From Bordetella ansorpii (GTDB taxonomy: Bacteria; Pseudomonadota; Gammaproteobacteria; Burkholderiales; Burkholderiaceae_B), in NCBI RefSeq assembly GCF_900078315.1, contig NZ_FKBS01000014.1, positions 1,151,847-1,215,846 on the forward strand: a stretch of DNA of 64,000 bases, given 5' to 3'. The position numbers were made by a program, and so were the translations under genes. Each line of letters starts with the position of its first letter. Position 1 is the first letter of the stretch. Under the pieces are notes generated by a model. It was given only the letters and a program-made list of their open reading frames with translations. It did no database searches and was not told the DNA's origin. Positions 1 to 9,076 of this stretch are shown piece by piece.

Positions 1-410
1 CGCTCTCGCCGTACCTCACCCCGTCCTGCCAGGCCTTCCTGCGGGCGGACTATGACTACCGCCGCTCCACGGGCGAGCTGCGTCAGCGCGTGCGCGGCAT
101 CTACGAGATTCCCGGCCGCGGCTATGGCGACGACCCCACGGCGCGCGTGCGCACCGTATCCGATCGCGACTGGGTGGTGACGCTGGACATCACGGCGGAC
201 GAGTACTACGGCGCCGAGCAGGTCAAACGCGCCCTGGTGCGCTATCCGATCAAGGTCACGCGGGTGGACGTCGATCCCGCCCGCAACCCGTTCGGCCTGG
301 CGCTGGACTGCTACGAAGGCGCGCCCCAGCGCATCAGTGCACCGGAGCCGGCGCGCCCGGCGCCGAGTGACCTGAATCCGCAAGCGCCTCAAGGAGGAAA
401 CACCCCATGA
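1..410 (+). CDS. Integrating conjugative element protein, PFL_4703 family (TIGR03746), 3' part
   Basis: The reading frame is open from position 3 to the stop at 410 (135 residues), so the gene begins left of the window; the internal ATG at 90 is not taken as a start. The family is a component of the GI-type type IV secretion system. The C-terminal tail is rich in Pro and Ala. The identification rests mainly on position directly before PFL_4704 and on the overall character of the C-terminus. The stop overlaps the next start by 4 bases, which implies coupled translation. Confidence 0.72.
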   Translation, partial: LSPYLTPSCQAFLRADYDYRRSTGELRQRVRGIYEIPGRGYGDDPTARVRTVSDRDWVVTLDITADEYYGAEQVKRALVRYPIKVTRVDVDPARNPFGLALDCYEGAPQRISAPEPARPAPSDLNPQAPQGGNTP

Positions 411-1318
411 AGCATCCTGTACTCGCGCTGCTGGGGCTACTGGCCGTGGCCGCGGCACCCGTCGCCCAGGCGGTGGAGATCCTGCGTTGGGAACGCATGC
501 CACTGGCAGTGCCGCTGAAGGTCGGTCAGGAACGCATCGTGTTCATCGACCGGAACGTGCGCGTGGGCGTGCCCGCGGGCGTGGGCGAACGCCTGCGCGT
601 GCAGAGTGCGGGTGGCGCGGTGTACCTGCGCGCCAGCGAGCCGATCGAGCCCACGCGGTTGCAACTGCAGGACGCCGACACGGGCGCGCTGATCCTGCTG
701 GACATCGCAGCCGAACCGCCCAAGGACGGGGAAGCCGAGCTGGAGCCGGTGCGCATCGTCGAGGGTGACAGCGCACCGGGACGCTATGGCGAGCAGGCCG
801 ACAGTGCCGAGGCCCCGGCACGCGCCCAGGGCCAGGCAGGTGCGCGGACCGCGCGGCGCGAAACTCCGGTCCCTGTCGTGCTGACGCGCTTCGCCGCGCA
901 GAACCTCTACGCACCGCTGCGCACCGTCGAGCCGCTTCCGGGCGTCATGCGGGTCAACCTGCCCCGCGACCTCGACCTGGACACACTGATGCCAACGCTG
1001 CCGGTGCGCGCGGTCGCGCTCGCGTCGTGGCGCCTGGAAGACCAATGGGTGACTGCCGTGCGCCTTACCAACACCGGCGCCGACTGGGTCGCGCTCGACC
1101 CGCGCGTGCTGCAAGGCGATTTCCTCACCGCCACCTTCCAGCACGAGGCGCTGGGCCCGCGCGGCACGCCCGAGGACACGACCGTCCTCTACCTGGTCAC
1201 GGGCGGCCGCGGCCTCGCGCAGTCGCTGCTGCCGGCGATTCACCGCTTCGACCCTGCCGTGCATCTGCCGCAGCCGGACGGCGACGAGAACGCCAAGGAG
1301 GCCCGCCATGCGCAGTAA
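407..1318 (+). CDS. Integrating conjugative element protein, PFL_4704 family (TIGR03749)
   Basis: A 303-residue exported protein with a classical signal peptide (residues 1-22, ending A-Q-A). It is a predicted periplasmic or envelope component of the GI-type T4SS; its place in the operon parallels TraK-like proteins of F-type systems, which is an inference. A strong Shine-Dalgarno AAGGAGG lies at 391-397, 9 bases before the ATG. It overlaps the upstream gene by 4 bases and the downstream gene by 11, so the three are one transcription unit. Confidence 0.85.
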   Translation: MKHPVLALLGLLAVAAAPVAQAVEILRWERMPLAVPLKVGQERIVFIDRNVRVGVPAGVGERLRVQSAGGAVYLRASEPIEPTRLQLQDADTGALILLDIAAEPPKDGEAELEPVRIVEGDSAPGRYGEQADSAEAPARAQGQAGARTARRETPVPVVLTRFAAQNLYAPLRTVEPLPGVMRVNLPRDLDLDTLMPTLPVRAVALASWRLEDQWVTAVRLTNTGADWVALDPRVLQGDFLTATFQHEALGPRGTPEDTTVLYLVTGGRGLAQSLLPAIHRFDPAVHLPQPDGDENAKEARHAQ

Positions 1319-2726
1319 CGGCCTGCTCAAGTGGCTGATGATCCCTGTCGCCATCCTGGTGCTGTTCGTCGGTATCCGGCTGTTCTCGGGTGGAGGCAGC
1401 ACGGCGCCACCCGCGGCGGACAACGGCGCCCAGCTCACGCCCGAGGAAATGAAGGCGCTGGGCATCGAAGGCGACACCCCGCGCGACACCGTGGCGACGC
1501 TCGTTGCCCAAGTGAAGCAGTTGCGCACCGAGCTTCAGACCGCGCTCTCGGACAACAAGTCGCAGCGTGAAGAGAACCAGCGACTGCGCCAGCGCGAGAA
1601 CTCCATCGACCAGCGCATCAACTCGGCGCTCGAATCCGAGCGGTCCAACCTGCGCCGCGACCAGGAGCAGGCGGCCAGCGCGCGCCAGCAGACCGAAGGG
1701 CTGCTCGCCGACCTGCAGCGGCGCCTGGACAGCATCGGCGGGCGCGGCGGCGGCCATGCGGACCTGCCCGTGGGCCTGGGGCTGCAGGGCGGCGACGAGG
1801 CCGGCATGGAGGGCGGCGTGCGGTGGGTCGAGCCGGACGACGCAAAGCCCGCCGAGGGGCGCAACGGCGGTCGTGGCGCGAGCGGCGGAATGAGCTTCCC
1901 CACGAGCTTCGGCCCGGCGCAGAGCACGCTCGAAACCACCGCGGAAACCGTGGCCAACGCGGGCGCCCGCGCCTCTGGGGTCAAGAGTGCCAAGCCGGTC
2001 TATACCGTGCCGACCAACTCCACGCTCATGGGTTCGGTCGCCATGACCGCGCTGATCGGCCGCGTGCCGATCGACGGCACGGTCAACGATCCCTATCCGT
2101 TCAAAGTCCTGGTCGGGCCGGACAACCTGACCGCCAATGGCATCGACATTCCCGACGTGGCCGGCGCCGTGTTCAGCGGCACCGCATCGGGCGACTGGAC
2201 GCTTTCGTGCGTGCGCGGCCAGGTGCGCAGCATCACGTTCGTCTTCAACGACGGCACGATCCGCACGATCCCCGAAGACCGCGAGGGCAACCAGCAGAAC
2301 AACCAGCAACGCGACGGCTTGGGCTGGATCAGCGATCCCCACGGCATTCCTTGCGTCAGCGGCGAGCGGCGCAGCAACGCCCAGCAATACCTCGGCTCGC
2401 AGGCCCTGATCACCGCGGCCGGTGCCGGTGTGGCCTCGCTCATCGAGAGTGGCAGCGGCCGCATGTCCTATGTCGGCTCGGACGGCTCCATCGGCACCGT
2501 GGGCATCACCGGCCAAGAAGCGGTCGGCCAGATTCTCGCGGGCGGTGTCCGGGACATGTCGGCCTGGGTCAACAAGCTCTACGGCCAAGCCTTCGCCGCC
2601 GTCTATGTCCAACCCGGCGCCAAGGTTGCCGTCCACCTCGAAAAGCCGCTCGCCATCGACTTCGATCCCGAAGGCCGCAAGGTCGATCACCGCGCAGGAG
2701 AAAGCCATGCCCTTGAACTTGACTAA
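1308..2726 (+). CDS. Integrating conjugative element protein, PFL_4705 family (TIGR03752), TraB/VirB10-like
   Basis: A 472-residue protein with one N-terminal membrane segment (about residues 8-24), a long coiled coil rich in Q, E and R (about 64-143), a Gly-rich linker (145-195) and a C-terminal globular domain. This layout is typical of VirB10/TraB-type scaffold proteins that span the periplasm. It starts inside the end of the PFL_4704 gene, and its own end overlaps the start of the following lipoprotein gene. The family has no known enzymatic activity. Confidence 0.85.
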   Translation: MRSNGLLKWLMIPVAILVLFVGIRLFSGGGSTAPPAADNGAQLTPEEMKALGIEGDTPRDTVATLVAQVKQLRTELQTALSDNKSQREENQRLRQRENSIDQRINSALESERSNLRRDQEQAASARQQTEGLLADLQRRLDSIGGRGGGHADLPVGLGLQGGDEAGMEGGVRWVEPDDAKPAEGRNGGRGASGGMSFPTSFGPAQSTLETTAETVANAGARASGVKSAKPVYTVPTNSTLMGSVAMTALIGRVPIDGTVNDPYPFKVLVGPDNLTANGIDIPDVAGAVFSGTASGDWTLSCVRGQVRSITFVFNDGTIRTIPEDREGNQQNNQQRDGLGWISDPHGIPCVSGERRSNAQQYLGSQALITAAGAGVASLIESGSGRMSYVGSDGSIGTVGITGQEAVGQILAGGVRDMSAWVNKLYGQAFAAVYVQPGAKVAVHLEKPLAIDFDPEGRKVDHRAGESHALELD

Positions 2727-3156
2727 CCTGGCCCGTGGCCTAGCACTGGCCCTCGCCGTCGCGGTGCTCGCCGGCTGCGCCACCAGCAAGGAAAAGCTGT
2801 TGACCCACGGTGACCGCACGATGATGGACATCTGGCAGCAGGAGGCCGGCGACGGCGGTGGCGCAGCCGGACGGAACGCCGGCCGCCAGTTGCTCGATGC
2901 GCGCCAGAGCCTGCGTCGGCCCCTGACCGACGCCGACGTGCAGGCCGCACCTGTCGAGCAGATGCGCTACACGCGCACCGCGCGCAATGAGGTTCACCGC
3001 CAGTTCCAGCGTCTGCCCAATCCCGATCTCGTGATGTACGTGTACCCGCACCTGGCCGGCACCGACCCCGTTCCCGTGCCGGGCTACACGACGGTTTTCC
3101 CCTTGTACCAGCGCGTGCAGTACGCGATGCCTGGCGAGAGGACGGAGGACTACTGA
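2707..3156 (+). CDS. Conjugative transfer region lipoprotein, TIGR03751 family
   Basis: A 149-residue lipoprotein. The ATG at 2707 is chosen because it gives a short basic N-terminus, a hydrophobic stretch and a clear lipobox L-A-G-C with Cys at about residue 22; upstream in-frame starts lie inside the preceding gene. It is likely an outer-membrane lipoprotein of the T4SS core (TraV/VirB7-like role inferred from position and lipidation). Its TGA overlaps the ATG of the ATPase gene by one base. Confidence 0.85.
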   Translation: MPLNLTNLARGLALALAVAVLAGCATSKEKLLTHGDRTMMDIWQQEAGDGGGAAGRNAGRQLLDARQSLRRPLTDADVQAAPVEQMRYTRTARNEVHRQFQRLPNPDLVMYVYPHLAGTDPVPVPGYTTVFPLYQRVQYAMPGERTEDY

Positions 3157-6047
3157 TGCGGTGGAAACTTCCATGGCCGAAGCTGGCTGCCGTCAGCGCC
3201 GAAGACACCGCCGCCGACGAGCAGCCGGACGGCTGGCAGCGCCACGTCGAGGCCTTGCAGCAAGCCGGCATCCCCGAACCCGGCGCCGCGGTCCAGGGCC
3301 GCAAGCCGGCGACCGTGGCCGACGAGCAGGCGCTGTACGACGTCGCACCGTCCTTCGTGGAACTGCTGCCCTGGGTGGAGTTCTTGCCCGAGTCGAAATC
3401 GATGCTCCTGGAGGACGGCCAATCGGTGGCCGCCTTCTACGAGCTGGTGCCGCTGGGCACCGAAGGCCGGGAACCCGGCTGGCTCGCGCATGCCCGCGAC
3501 GCCCTGGAAAACGCGCTTCAGGACAGCTTCGATGAACTGGACGAGAACCCGTGGGTGCTCCAGCTCTATGCCCAGGACGAACCGAGCTTCGACCAGTACA
3601 TGCAGACCTTGCGCGATTACGTGCAGCCACGTGCGCGCGGCTCGGCGTTCACCGAGTTCTACCTGCGCTTCTTCGGCCACCACCTGCGCGCTGTGGCCAA
3701 GCCCGGCGGCCTGTTCGAGGACACGGTGGTCACGCGGCTGCGCTGGCGCGGCCAGACGCGGCGCGTGCGCATGGTGGTGTACCGCCGCGCGAGCGGACAG
3801 GGACAGGCAAACCGCCGCGGCCAGACACCCGAGCAGATGCTGGGCATCGTCTGCGACCGCCTGTGCGGCGGCCTGGCGAACGCCGGCATCCAGGCCCGGC
3901 GCATGGTCGCGGCCGACGTCCACGACTGGCTGCTGCGGTGGTTCAACCCGCGCCCCACGCTGCTCGGGCCTGGGGTGGAGGACCGGGAGCGCTTCTACGC
4001 GTTGGCGCGCTATCCGGACAGTACCGAGGAAAGCGAGGCCGGCGAGATCGAGCTGGCGAGCGGGCGGGATTTCAGCCAGCGGCTGTTCTTTGGGCAGCCG
4101 CGCTCGGACGTGGCGCAAGGGGCCTGGTACTTCGACGGCATGCCGCACCGCGTGCTGATCACCGACCGGCTGCGCATGCCGCCCGGCACCGGGCACCTGA
4201 CCGGCGAGACCCGCAAGGGGGACGCGATCAACACGCTGTTCGACCAGATGCCCGAGGACACCTTGATGTGTCTCACCATGGTGGCCACGCCGCAGGACGT
4301 CCTCGAATCGGACCTCAACCATCTGGCGAAGAAAGCTGTGGGCGAGACGCTGGCGTCGGAGCAGACGCTCAAGGACGTGCATGAAGCCCGCTCCCTGATC
4401 GGCAGCGCGCACAAGCTCTACCGGGGCACTCTGGCGTTCTACCTACGCGGGCGCGACGAGGCGGAACTGGATCGGCGCGGCCTGGACCTCGCGAACGTGA
4501 TGCTCAACGCCGGCCTGCAGCCGGTGCGCGAGGACGACGAGGTGGCGCCGCTCAACAGCTACCTGCGCTGGCTGCCGTGCTGCTACAACCCCGGCAAGGA
4601 CCGGCGCCGGTGGTACACGCAACTGATGTTCGCCCAGCACGCGGCGAACCTGTCGCCAGTATGGGGCCGCGCCCAGGGCACGGGGCATCCCGGCATCACG
4701 ATGTTCAATCGCGGCGGCGGCCCGATTACGTTCGACCCCTTGAACAGGTTGGATCGGCAGATGAATGCCCATCTGTTTCTATTTGGCCCCACCGGCTCGG
4801 GGAAGTCCGCCACGCTCAACAACCTGCTGAACCAGGTGACGGCCATCTACCGGCCGCGGCTTTTCATCGTGGAAGCCGGCAACAGCTTCGGCCTGTTCAG
4901 CGACTTCGCCAGGCGCCTGGGCCTGACCGTGAACCGGGTCAAGCTGGCCCCCGGATCGGGCATCAGCCTGGCGCCGTTCGCCGACGCACGCCGGCTGATC
5001 GAAACGCCCAGCGACGTACAGACGCTCGATGCCGACGCGCTGGACGAAGACCTGCCCCCCGATGCCTCGGCCATGGAAGCGGACGAGCAGCGCGACGTGC
5101 TGGGCGAACTGGAGATCACAGCGCGGCTGATGATCACGGGCGGCGAAGACAAGGAAGAAGCGCGGATGACGCGGGCCGACCGCTCGCTGATCCGCCAGTG
5201 CATCCTCGACGCCGCCGAACATTGCGTGGCCGAAAAGCGCACCGTGCTCACGCGCGACGTGCGCAACGCGCTGCGCGCCCGTGGCCAGGACCCGACGCTG
5301 CCCGAGATGCGGCGCGTGCGGCTGCTGGAGATGGCGGACGCGATGGACATGTTCTGCCAAGGCACGGACGGCGAGATGTTCGACCGTGACGGCACGCCGT
5401 GGCCCGAGGCCGACATCACGCTGGTCGATCTGGCGACCTACGCCCGCGAGGGCTACAACGCGCAGCTCTCCATCGCCTACATCAGCCTGATCAGCACGGT
5501 GAACAACATCGCCGAGCGCGACCAGTACCTGGGCCGGCCGATCGTCAACGTGACCGACGAAGGTCACATCATCACCAAGAACCCGCTGCTCGCGCCCTAT
5601 GTCGTGAAAATTACAAAAATGTGGCGCAAGTTGGGCGCCTGGTTCTGGCTGGCGACGCAAAACATCGACGATCTGCCGCGCGCCGCAGAGCCCATGCTCA
5701 ACATGATCGAGTGGTGGGTGTGCCTGTCGATGCCGCCGGACGAAGTGGAGAAGATCGCCAGGTTCCGCGAACTCTCGCCGGCGCAGAAGGCGCTGATGCT
5801 CTCCGCACGCAAGGAAGCGGGCAAGTTCACCGAGGGCGTCATCCTCTCCAAGAGCATGGAAGTGCTGTTCCGCGCCGTGCCGCCAAGTCTCTACCTCGCG
5901 CTCGCGCAAACCGAGCCCGAGGAGAAGGCAGAACGCTACCAGCTCATGCAGCAGCACGGCGTCAGCGAGCTGGATGCCGCCTTCAAGGTGGCTGAGAAGA
6001 TCGACCGGGCACGTGGCATCGAGTCGCCGACCCTGGACCTGCCCTGA
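3156..6047 (+). CDS. Conjugative transfer ATPase, PFL_4706 family (TIGR03744), VirB4/TraC-like
   Basis: A 963-residue ATPase that powers assembly of the mating channel. The Walker A motif GPTGSGKS lies near residue 544 and a Walker B-like segment ending in T-D-E-G-H near 800. The N-terminal half (1-480) is the typical large non-catalytic domain of TraC/VirB4 proteins. The family length is about 950, so the gene looks complete. Translation is coupled to the lipoprotein gene through the TGATG overlap. A 24-base gap separates it from the DsbA-like gene. Confidence 0.92.
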   Translation: MRWKLPWPKLAAVSAEDTAADEQPDGWQRHVEALQQAGIPEPGAAVQGRKPATVADEQALYDVAPSFVELLPWVEFLPESKSMLLEDGQSVAAFYELVPLGTEGREPGWLAHARDALENALQDSFDELDENPWVLQLYAQDEPSFDQYMQTLRDYVQPRARGSAFTEFYLRFFGHHLRAVAKPGGLFEDTVVTRLRWRGQTRRVRMVVYRRASGQGQANRRGQTPEQMLGIVCDRLCGGLANAGIQARRMVAADVHDWLLRWFNPRPTLLGPGVEDRERFYALARYPDSTEESEAGEIELASGRDFSQRLFFGQPRSDVAQGAWYFDGMPHRVLITDRLRMPPGTGHLTGETRKGDAINTLFDQMPEDTLMCLTMVATPQDVLESDLNHLAKKAVGETLASEQTLKDVHEARSLIGSAHKLYRGTLAFYLRGRDEAELDRRGLDLANVMLNAGLQPVREDDEVAPLNSYLRWLPCCYNPGKDRRRWYTQLMFAQHAANLSPVWGRAQGTGHPGITMFNRGGGPITFDPLNRLDRQMNAHLFLFGPTGSGKSATLNNLLNQVTAIYRPRLFIVEAGNSFGLFSDFARRLGLTVNRVKLAPGSGISLAPFADARRLIETPSDVQTLDADALDEDLPPDASAMEADEQRDVLGELEITARLMITGGEDKEEARMTRADRSLIRQCILDAAEHCVAEKRTVLTRDVRNALRARGQDPTLPEMRRVRLLEMADAMDMFCQGTDGEMFDRDGTPWPEADITLVDLATYAREGYNAQLSIAYISLISTVNNIAERDQYLGRPIVNVTDEGHIITKNPLLAPYVVKITKMWRKLGAWFWLATQNIDDLPRAAEPMLNMIEWWVCLSMPPDEVEKIARFRELSPAQKALMLSARKEAGKFTEGVILSKSMEVLFRAVPPSLYLALAQTEPEEKAERYQLMQQHGVSELDAAFKVAEKIDRARGIESPTLDLP

Positions 6048-6071
6048 ATCTGCCGTACACCGGAGAACGCC

Positions 6072-6839
6072 ATGGAACAGAAACGCCCATCCATTCCGAT
6101 GCAGGTACAGGCGTTCCGCCGTCGGCGCTGGAGGCTCAGCTGGCCCTGGGTGTTGGCCGCCGTGCTGGTAGCGCTGCTGCTGATCTGGCTCGTGTCCCGC
6201 TATTCTGGCAAGTCCACTCCCCAGACTTCAACGCCGGTCAGCGTGACGCAGGTGGCCGGGCCTCCGTGGCAGATGGGAAATCCGGAAGGGCGTTTCACGC
6301 TGACGCTCTACGCGGACCTCGAATGCCCGTTCTGCCGATCCTATTTCCCAGTGCTCAAGCGTTGGGTGGCCGGCAACGCGGACGTGGCCTTGCAATGGCA
6401 CCACCTCCCGTTGGCCGCGCATGAGCCGGCCGCGTCTGCCGAAGCGAGCCTGGCGGAGTGCGCCGGCGAATCTGGCGGCCATGCCGCCTTCTGGCAGGCT
6501 GTCGAGTGGGTCTATGCCCACACGCGCAGCGACGGCCAGGGCTTGCCCGAGGACCTGCGGTACCCCGACCTTACGCCAGCCATCGAGCAGTGTCTGGCGA
6601 GCGAACGGCCCGAGGCGCCGATCCGCACCCAGACGGCGGAAGCCACGAGCAGCGGCGTGACCGCCACGCCGTCGCTGCGGCTGCACGATCGCGAAACCGG
6701 CAAGGCGATCCTACTGCAGGGTCCGATCGAGGGCGATGCCTTGCTGTCGGCCATGGACATGCTCGCGGCCGGCGATCCCGCCGCCACACCTACTACATCG
6801 GAAATGCCTGCCGACGTCGTCGGCGACATGCCCAGGTAG
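6072..6839 (+). CDS. Membrane-anchored DsbA/DsbG-like thiol oxidoreductase of the ICE
   Basis: A 255-residue protein with a basic N-terminus, one membrane anchor (about residues 23-42) and a periplasmic thioredoxin-fold domain. The active site is C-P-F-C at residues 85-88, followed by a helical insert and a T-P motif (A-T-P-S-L, about 199) that supplies the cis-proline. It probably forms or isomerises disulfides in Cys-rich T4SS proteins such as the PFL_4710 and PFL_4711 products encoded just downstream. The substrate assignment is inference. Confidence 0.82.
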   Translation: MEQKRPSIPMQVQAFRRRRWRLSWPWVLAAVLVALLLIWLVSRYSGKSTPQTSTPVSVTQVAGPPWQMGNPEGRFTLTLYADLECPFCRSYFPVLKRWVAGNADVALQWHHLPLAAHEPAASAEASLAECAGESGGHAAFWQAVEWVYAHTRSDGQGLPEDLRYPDLTPAIEQCLASERPEAPIRTQTAEATSSGVTATPSLRLHDRETGKAILLQGPIEGDALLSAMDMLAAGDPAATPTTSEMPADVVGDMPR

Positions 6840-7014
6840 CCCCGGTCTTCAAGGCTACGGCGCAGTCCACTGCGCTGACCGAAACCCGTTCGCCTCGCAT
6901 CCTGGCCGCGAACGATCACCGCTGCCGCGGTGATGGATGCACCTTGTTCGTTCCCCAGGAGGGCTTGCCCTCCCAGGGCGCGCGCCCTCCGATCTCACCG
7001 TCTGGAGGTTCGCC

Positions 7015-7509
7015 ATGTCTTTCGTCGTCAATGACTCCTGCCTGGAGTCGCTTTCCGCCATCGCTGCCCAACACGAGGACTGGATCATCCAGCAAGCCAT
7101 TGCACTGCTGGAGAAGCGGGTTTTCAAAGCGGGTGCGAAACTCCTCGACCCCACGGCCGTGCGCGACTACCTGCGCGTGAAGCTGGTCGCCGAGCCCAAT
7201 GAGATATTCGCCGCGGTGTTCCTGGACAGCATGCACCAGGTGCTGGCCTACGAGCCGTTGTTCAGGGGCACGATCAACTCGACTTCGGTCTATCCGCGTG
7301 TCGTCGTGCAGCGTGTGCTGGAGTTGAAGGCCGCCGCGGTGGTCTTCGCGCACCAGCACCCCTCGGGCATTTCCGAGCCGTCGAGCGCGGATCGCATGCT
7401 GACCCAGCAACTGCAGGCCGCGCTGGCGCTCATCGATGTGCGGGTACTGGACCACATCATCGTCGGCCAGGGTGCCCCGTTCTCCTTTGCGGAGTCCGGC
7501 CTGCTGTAA
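7015..7509 (+). CDS. radC: RadC-family (JAB/MPN domain) protein of the ICE
   Basis: A 164-residue protein covering the RadC JAB domain. The metal-binding signature H-Q-H-P-S-G followed by S-x-x-D lies near residues 115-126, with a supporting Glu upstream. The start at 7015 is chosen for the GGAGG at 7004-7008; the frame is open further upstream without a good ribosome site. Genes of this type are common in ICEs and genomic islands; the biochemical role is not established. A strong intrinsic terminator follows the stop. Confidence 0.83.
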   Translation: MSFVVNDSCLESLSAIAAQHEDWIIQQAIALLEKRVFKAGAKLLDPTAVRDYLRVKLVAEPNEIFAAVFLDSMHQVLAYEPLFRGTINSTSVYPRVVVQRVLELKAAAVVFAHQHPSGISEPSSADRMLTQQLQAALALIDVRVLDHIIVGQGAPFSFAESGLL

Positions 7510-7534
7510 GGGTTGCACTGCTTCGTTGATCAGC

Positions 7535-7560
7535 GCGGAGGCTTCGGCCTCCGCTTTTTT
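7535..7560 (+). terminator. Intrinsic terminator after radC-like gene
   Basis: Perfect 8-bp stem GCGGAGGC / GCCTCCGC (7535-7542 and 7547-7554) with a TTCG tetraloop, followed by six T. It separates the first half of the tra cluster from the PFL_4709 group. Confidence 0.9.
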
Positions 7561-7673
7561 CTTTGCGGCGACGCAAGCAGGTATGCGGGGTGGCCGCGAT
7601 GCGCATTGTTTGTTGGGGCCGCCTGGGGTTCGGCGTTTGACTATGGCCCTGATCAACTTCCGGGGCACATGAC

Positions 7674-8120
7674 ATGCCAGCAGCTTTTACCCGGTTCGCA
7701 CCAGGCTGGCGAACCCTTGGCCTGGCCGTGGCGCTGCCGACGTCTCTGGCGGTGTTCAGCCCGGCCACCTTCGCCGCCGACGTGGTGGTCGTCACCGACA
7801 GCCGCCACCCGGTCAAGACCATGGGCGGCGAGCGACTGATCGAGTTGGGCGAAACGCCCCGGATCGAGGCCGAGCTTTCCGCGAATCTTCCAGCCGACCC
7901 TGAGCGGGCAGCAGCCATCGTCCGGCAACGCCTGAAGCAAGGCGGCACCGATCTTCAGCGCCGCATCGGCACCGCCTACCAGGGCGTCACCGACGCATGG
8001 AGTTTGGGTGTCACGACCATCCCGGCCGTCGTGGTGGATCAACGCTTTGTGGTCTATGGCGAGCCGGACGTGGCCCGGGCCGTCGCGCGCATCGAGCAAC
8101 ACCGGAGGACGCAGCCGTGA
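7674..8120 (+). CDS. Integrating conjugative element protein, PFL_4709 family (TIGR03757)
   Basis: A 148-residue exported protein with a signal peptide (about residues 1-34, ending T-F-A-A). The mature part is short and has a C-terminal stretch (W-S-L-G-V-T-T-I-P-A-V-V-V) like the TrbC/TraW-type thioredoxin-like fold. It is a periplasmic T4SS component. Its stop overlaps the GTG start of the next gene. Confidence 0.83.
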   Translation: MPAAFTRFAPGWRTLGLAVALPTSLAVFSPATFAADVVVVTDSRHPVKTMGGERLIELGETPRIEAELSANLPADPERAAAIVRQRLKQGGTDLQRRIGTAYQGVTDAWSLGVTTIPAVVVDQRFVVYGEPDVARAVARIEQHRRTQP

Positions 8121-9067
8121 CCCATCGCCCATTCGACCTGCTGCGCCGCCTGCGCGTCGCCGTGGCCTCGCTGCTGCTGATCAGCGCCACGGGCAGCTAC
8201 GCCTTGAACACCGCCACCATCGTGTCCTCCGTCATGTCGCCGGACTGCCTGGAGTACCGGGTGGTGGGCATCTGCTACTGGCTCTACTGCACCTGGACGG
8301 GCTGCACGGTGCGCACATCCACCAAGGTCCGGCACTACGTGCCCGATGCGGTCGTCTCCAGCTACAGCAACACCGGAGAGAACCCCTGGGTCGAGGTGCA
8401 GGCGATGAGCACGCCCAACCCATCCGCACAGGCAGGTGGGGATGGGACCACGAACGAAGACCACGAAAACAACCTCGCCAAATTCAAGAACAGCGATGTC
8501 ATCGGCCATCCTGGCGGCGAGGTATTCAACCAGTTCGCATCGTCGTCGGGCTATTTCTGCCAAGGCGCGGGCACGGCCTTCATGCCGTATCTACTCAGCA
8601 CCCTGGACACGCTGGCTTGGCGCTACAACGTGCCTGAAATGGCCTACCCGGAGGCGTTGATTCCGGGCATGCGCGAGGTCGGTGCGCGCACCACGATGAA
8701 CCTCTGGGGCAATGTCTATCCGCGCGGCGGCTTCCTGCATCAGACCGATGACTACAAATCCGGGGCCGTCGTGGCCCAGCGCGCCGGTGATGTCGTCACG
8801 CGCCGCGGGCAGATCCACGTGTACCAGCCGCTGCTTGCCAACGCCCGCGACGGCTACTGGCCGGCCGGCGCGCTGATGGAGGGTGATGCCTCTACGGGCA
8901 AGTGGCAGGAGCTGACGCCGCGCCTGTCCAACACCTGCGTGGTGTTCCCGCACAGCGGCACGCTGACCCAGGCCCAACAAGGCGACTACGCCTGGGCGCT
9001 GTGGCGTCCCTATGCGTGCTGCGAACGCCGCGGGCAGGTGTTCCTGGGCAGCGTCGATTTCCTCTGA
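8117..9067 (+). CDS. Integrating conjugative element protein, PFL_4710 family (TIGR03756), TraU-like
   Basis: A 316-residue exported protein. The start is GTG at 8117 because GGAGG lies at 8104-8108 and the N-terminus is then a proper signal peptide (cleavage near residue 29). Many cysteines (for example in C-L-E-Y, C-Y-W-L-Y-C and a late C-C) suggest several disulfides, fitting the oxidoreductase encoded upstream. TraU-like proteins are needed for F-type mating channel function; the analogy is by family resemblance. Confidence 0.83.
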   Translation: MTHRPFDLLRRLRVAVASLLLISATGSYALNTATIVSSVMSPDCLEYRVVGICYWLYCTWTGCTVRTSTKVRHYVPDAVVSSYSNTGENPWVEVQAMSTPNPSAQAGGDGTTNEDHENNLAKFKNSDVIGHPGGEVFNQFASSSGYFCQGAGTAFMPYLLSTLDTLAWRYNVPEMAYPEALIPGMREVGARTTMNLWGNVYPRGGFLHQTDDYKSGAVVAQRAGDVVTRRGQIHVYQPLLANARDGYWPAGALMEGDASTGKWQELTPRLSNTCVVFPHSGTLTQAQQGDYAWALWRPYACCERRGQVFLGSVDFL

Positions 9068-9076
9068 GGTGCCACG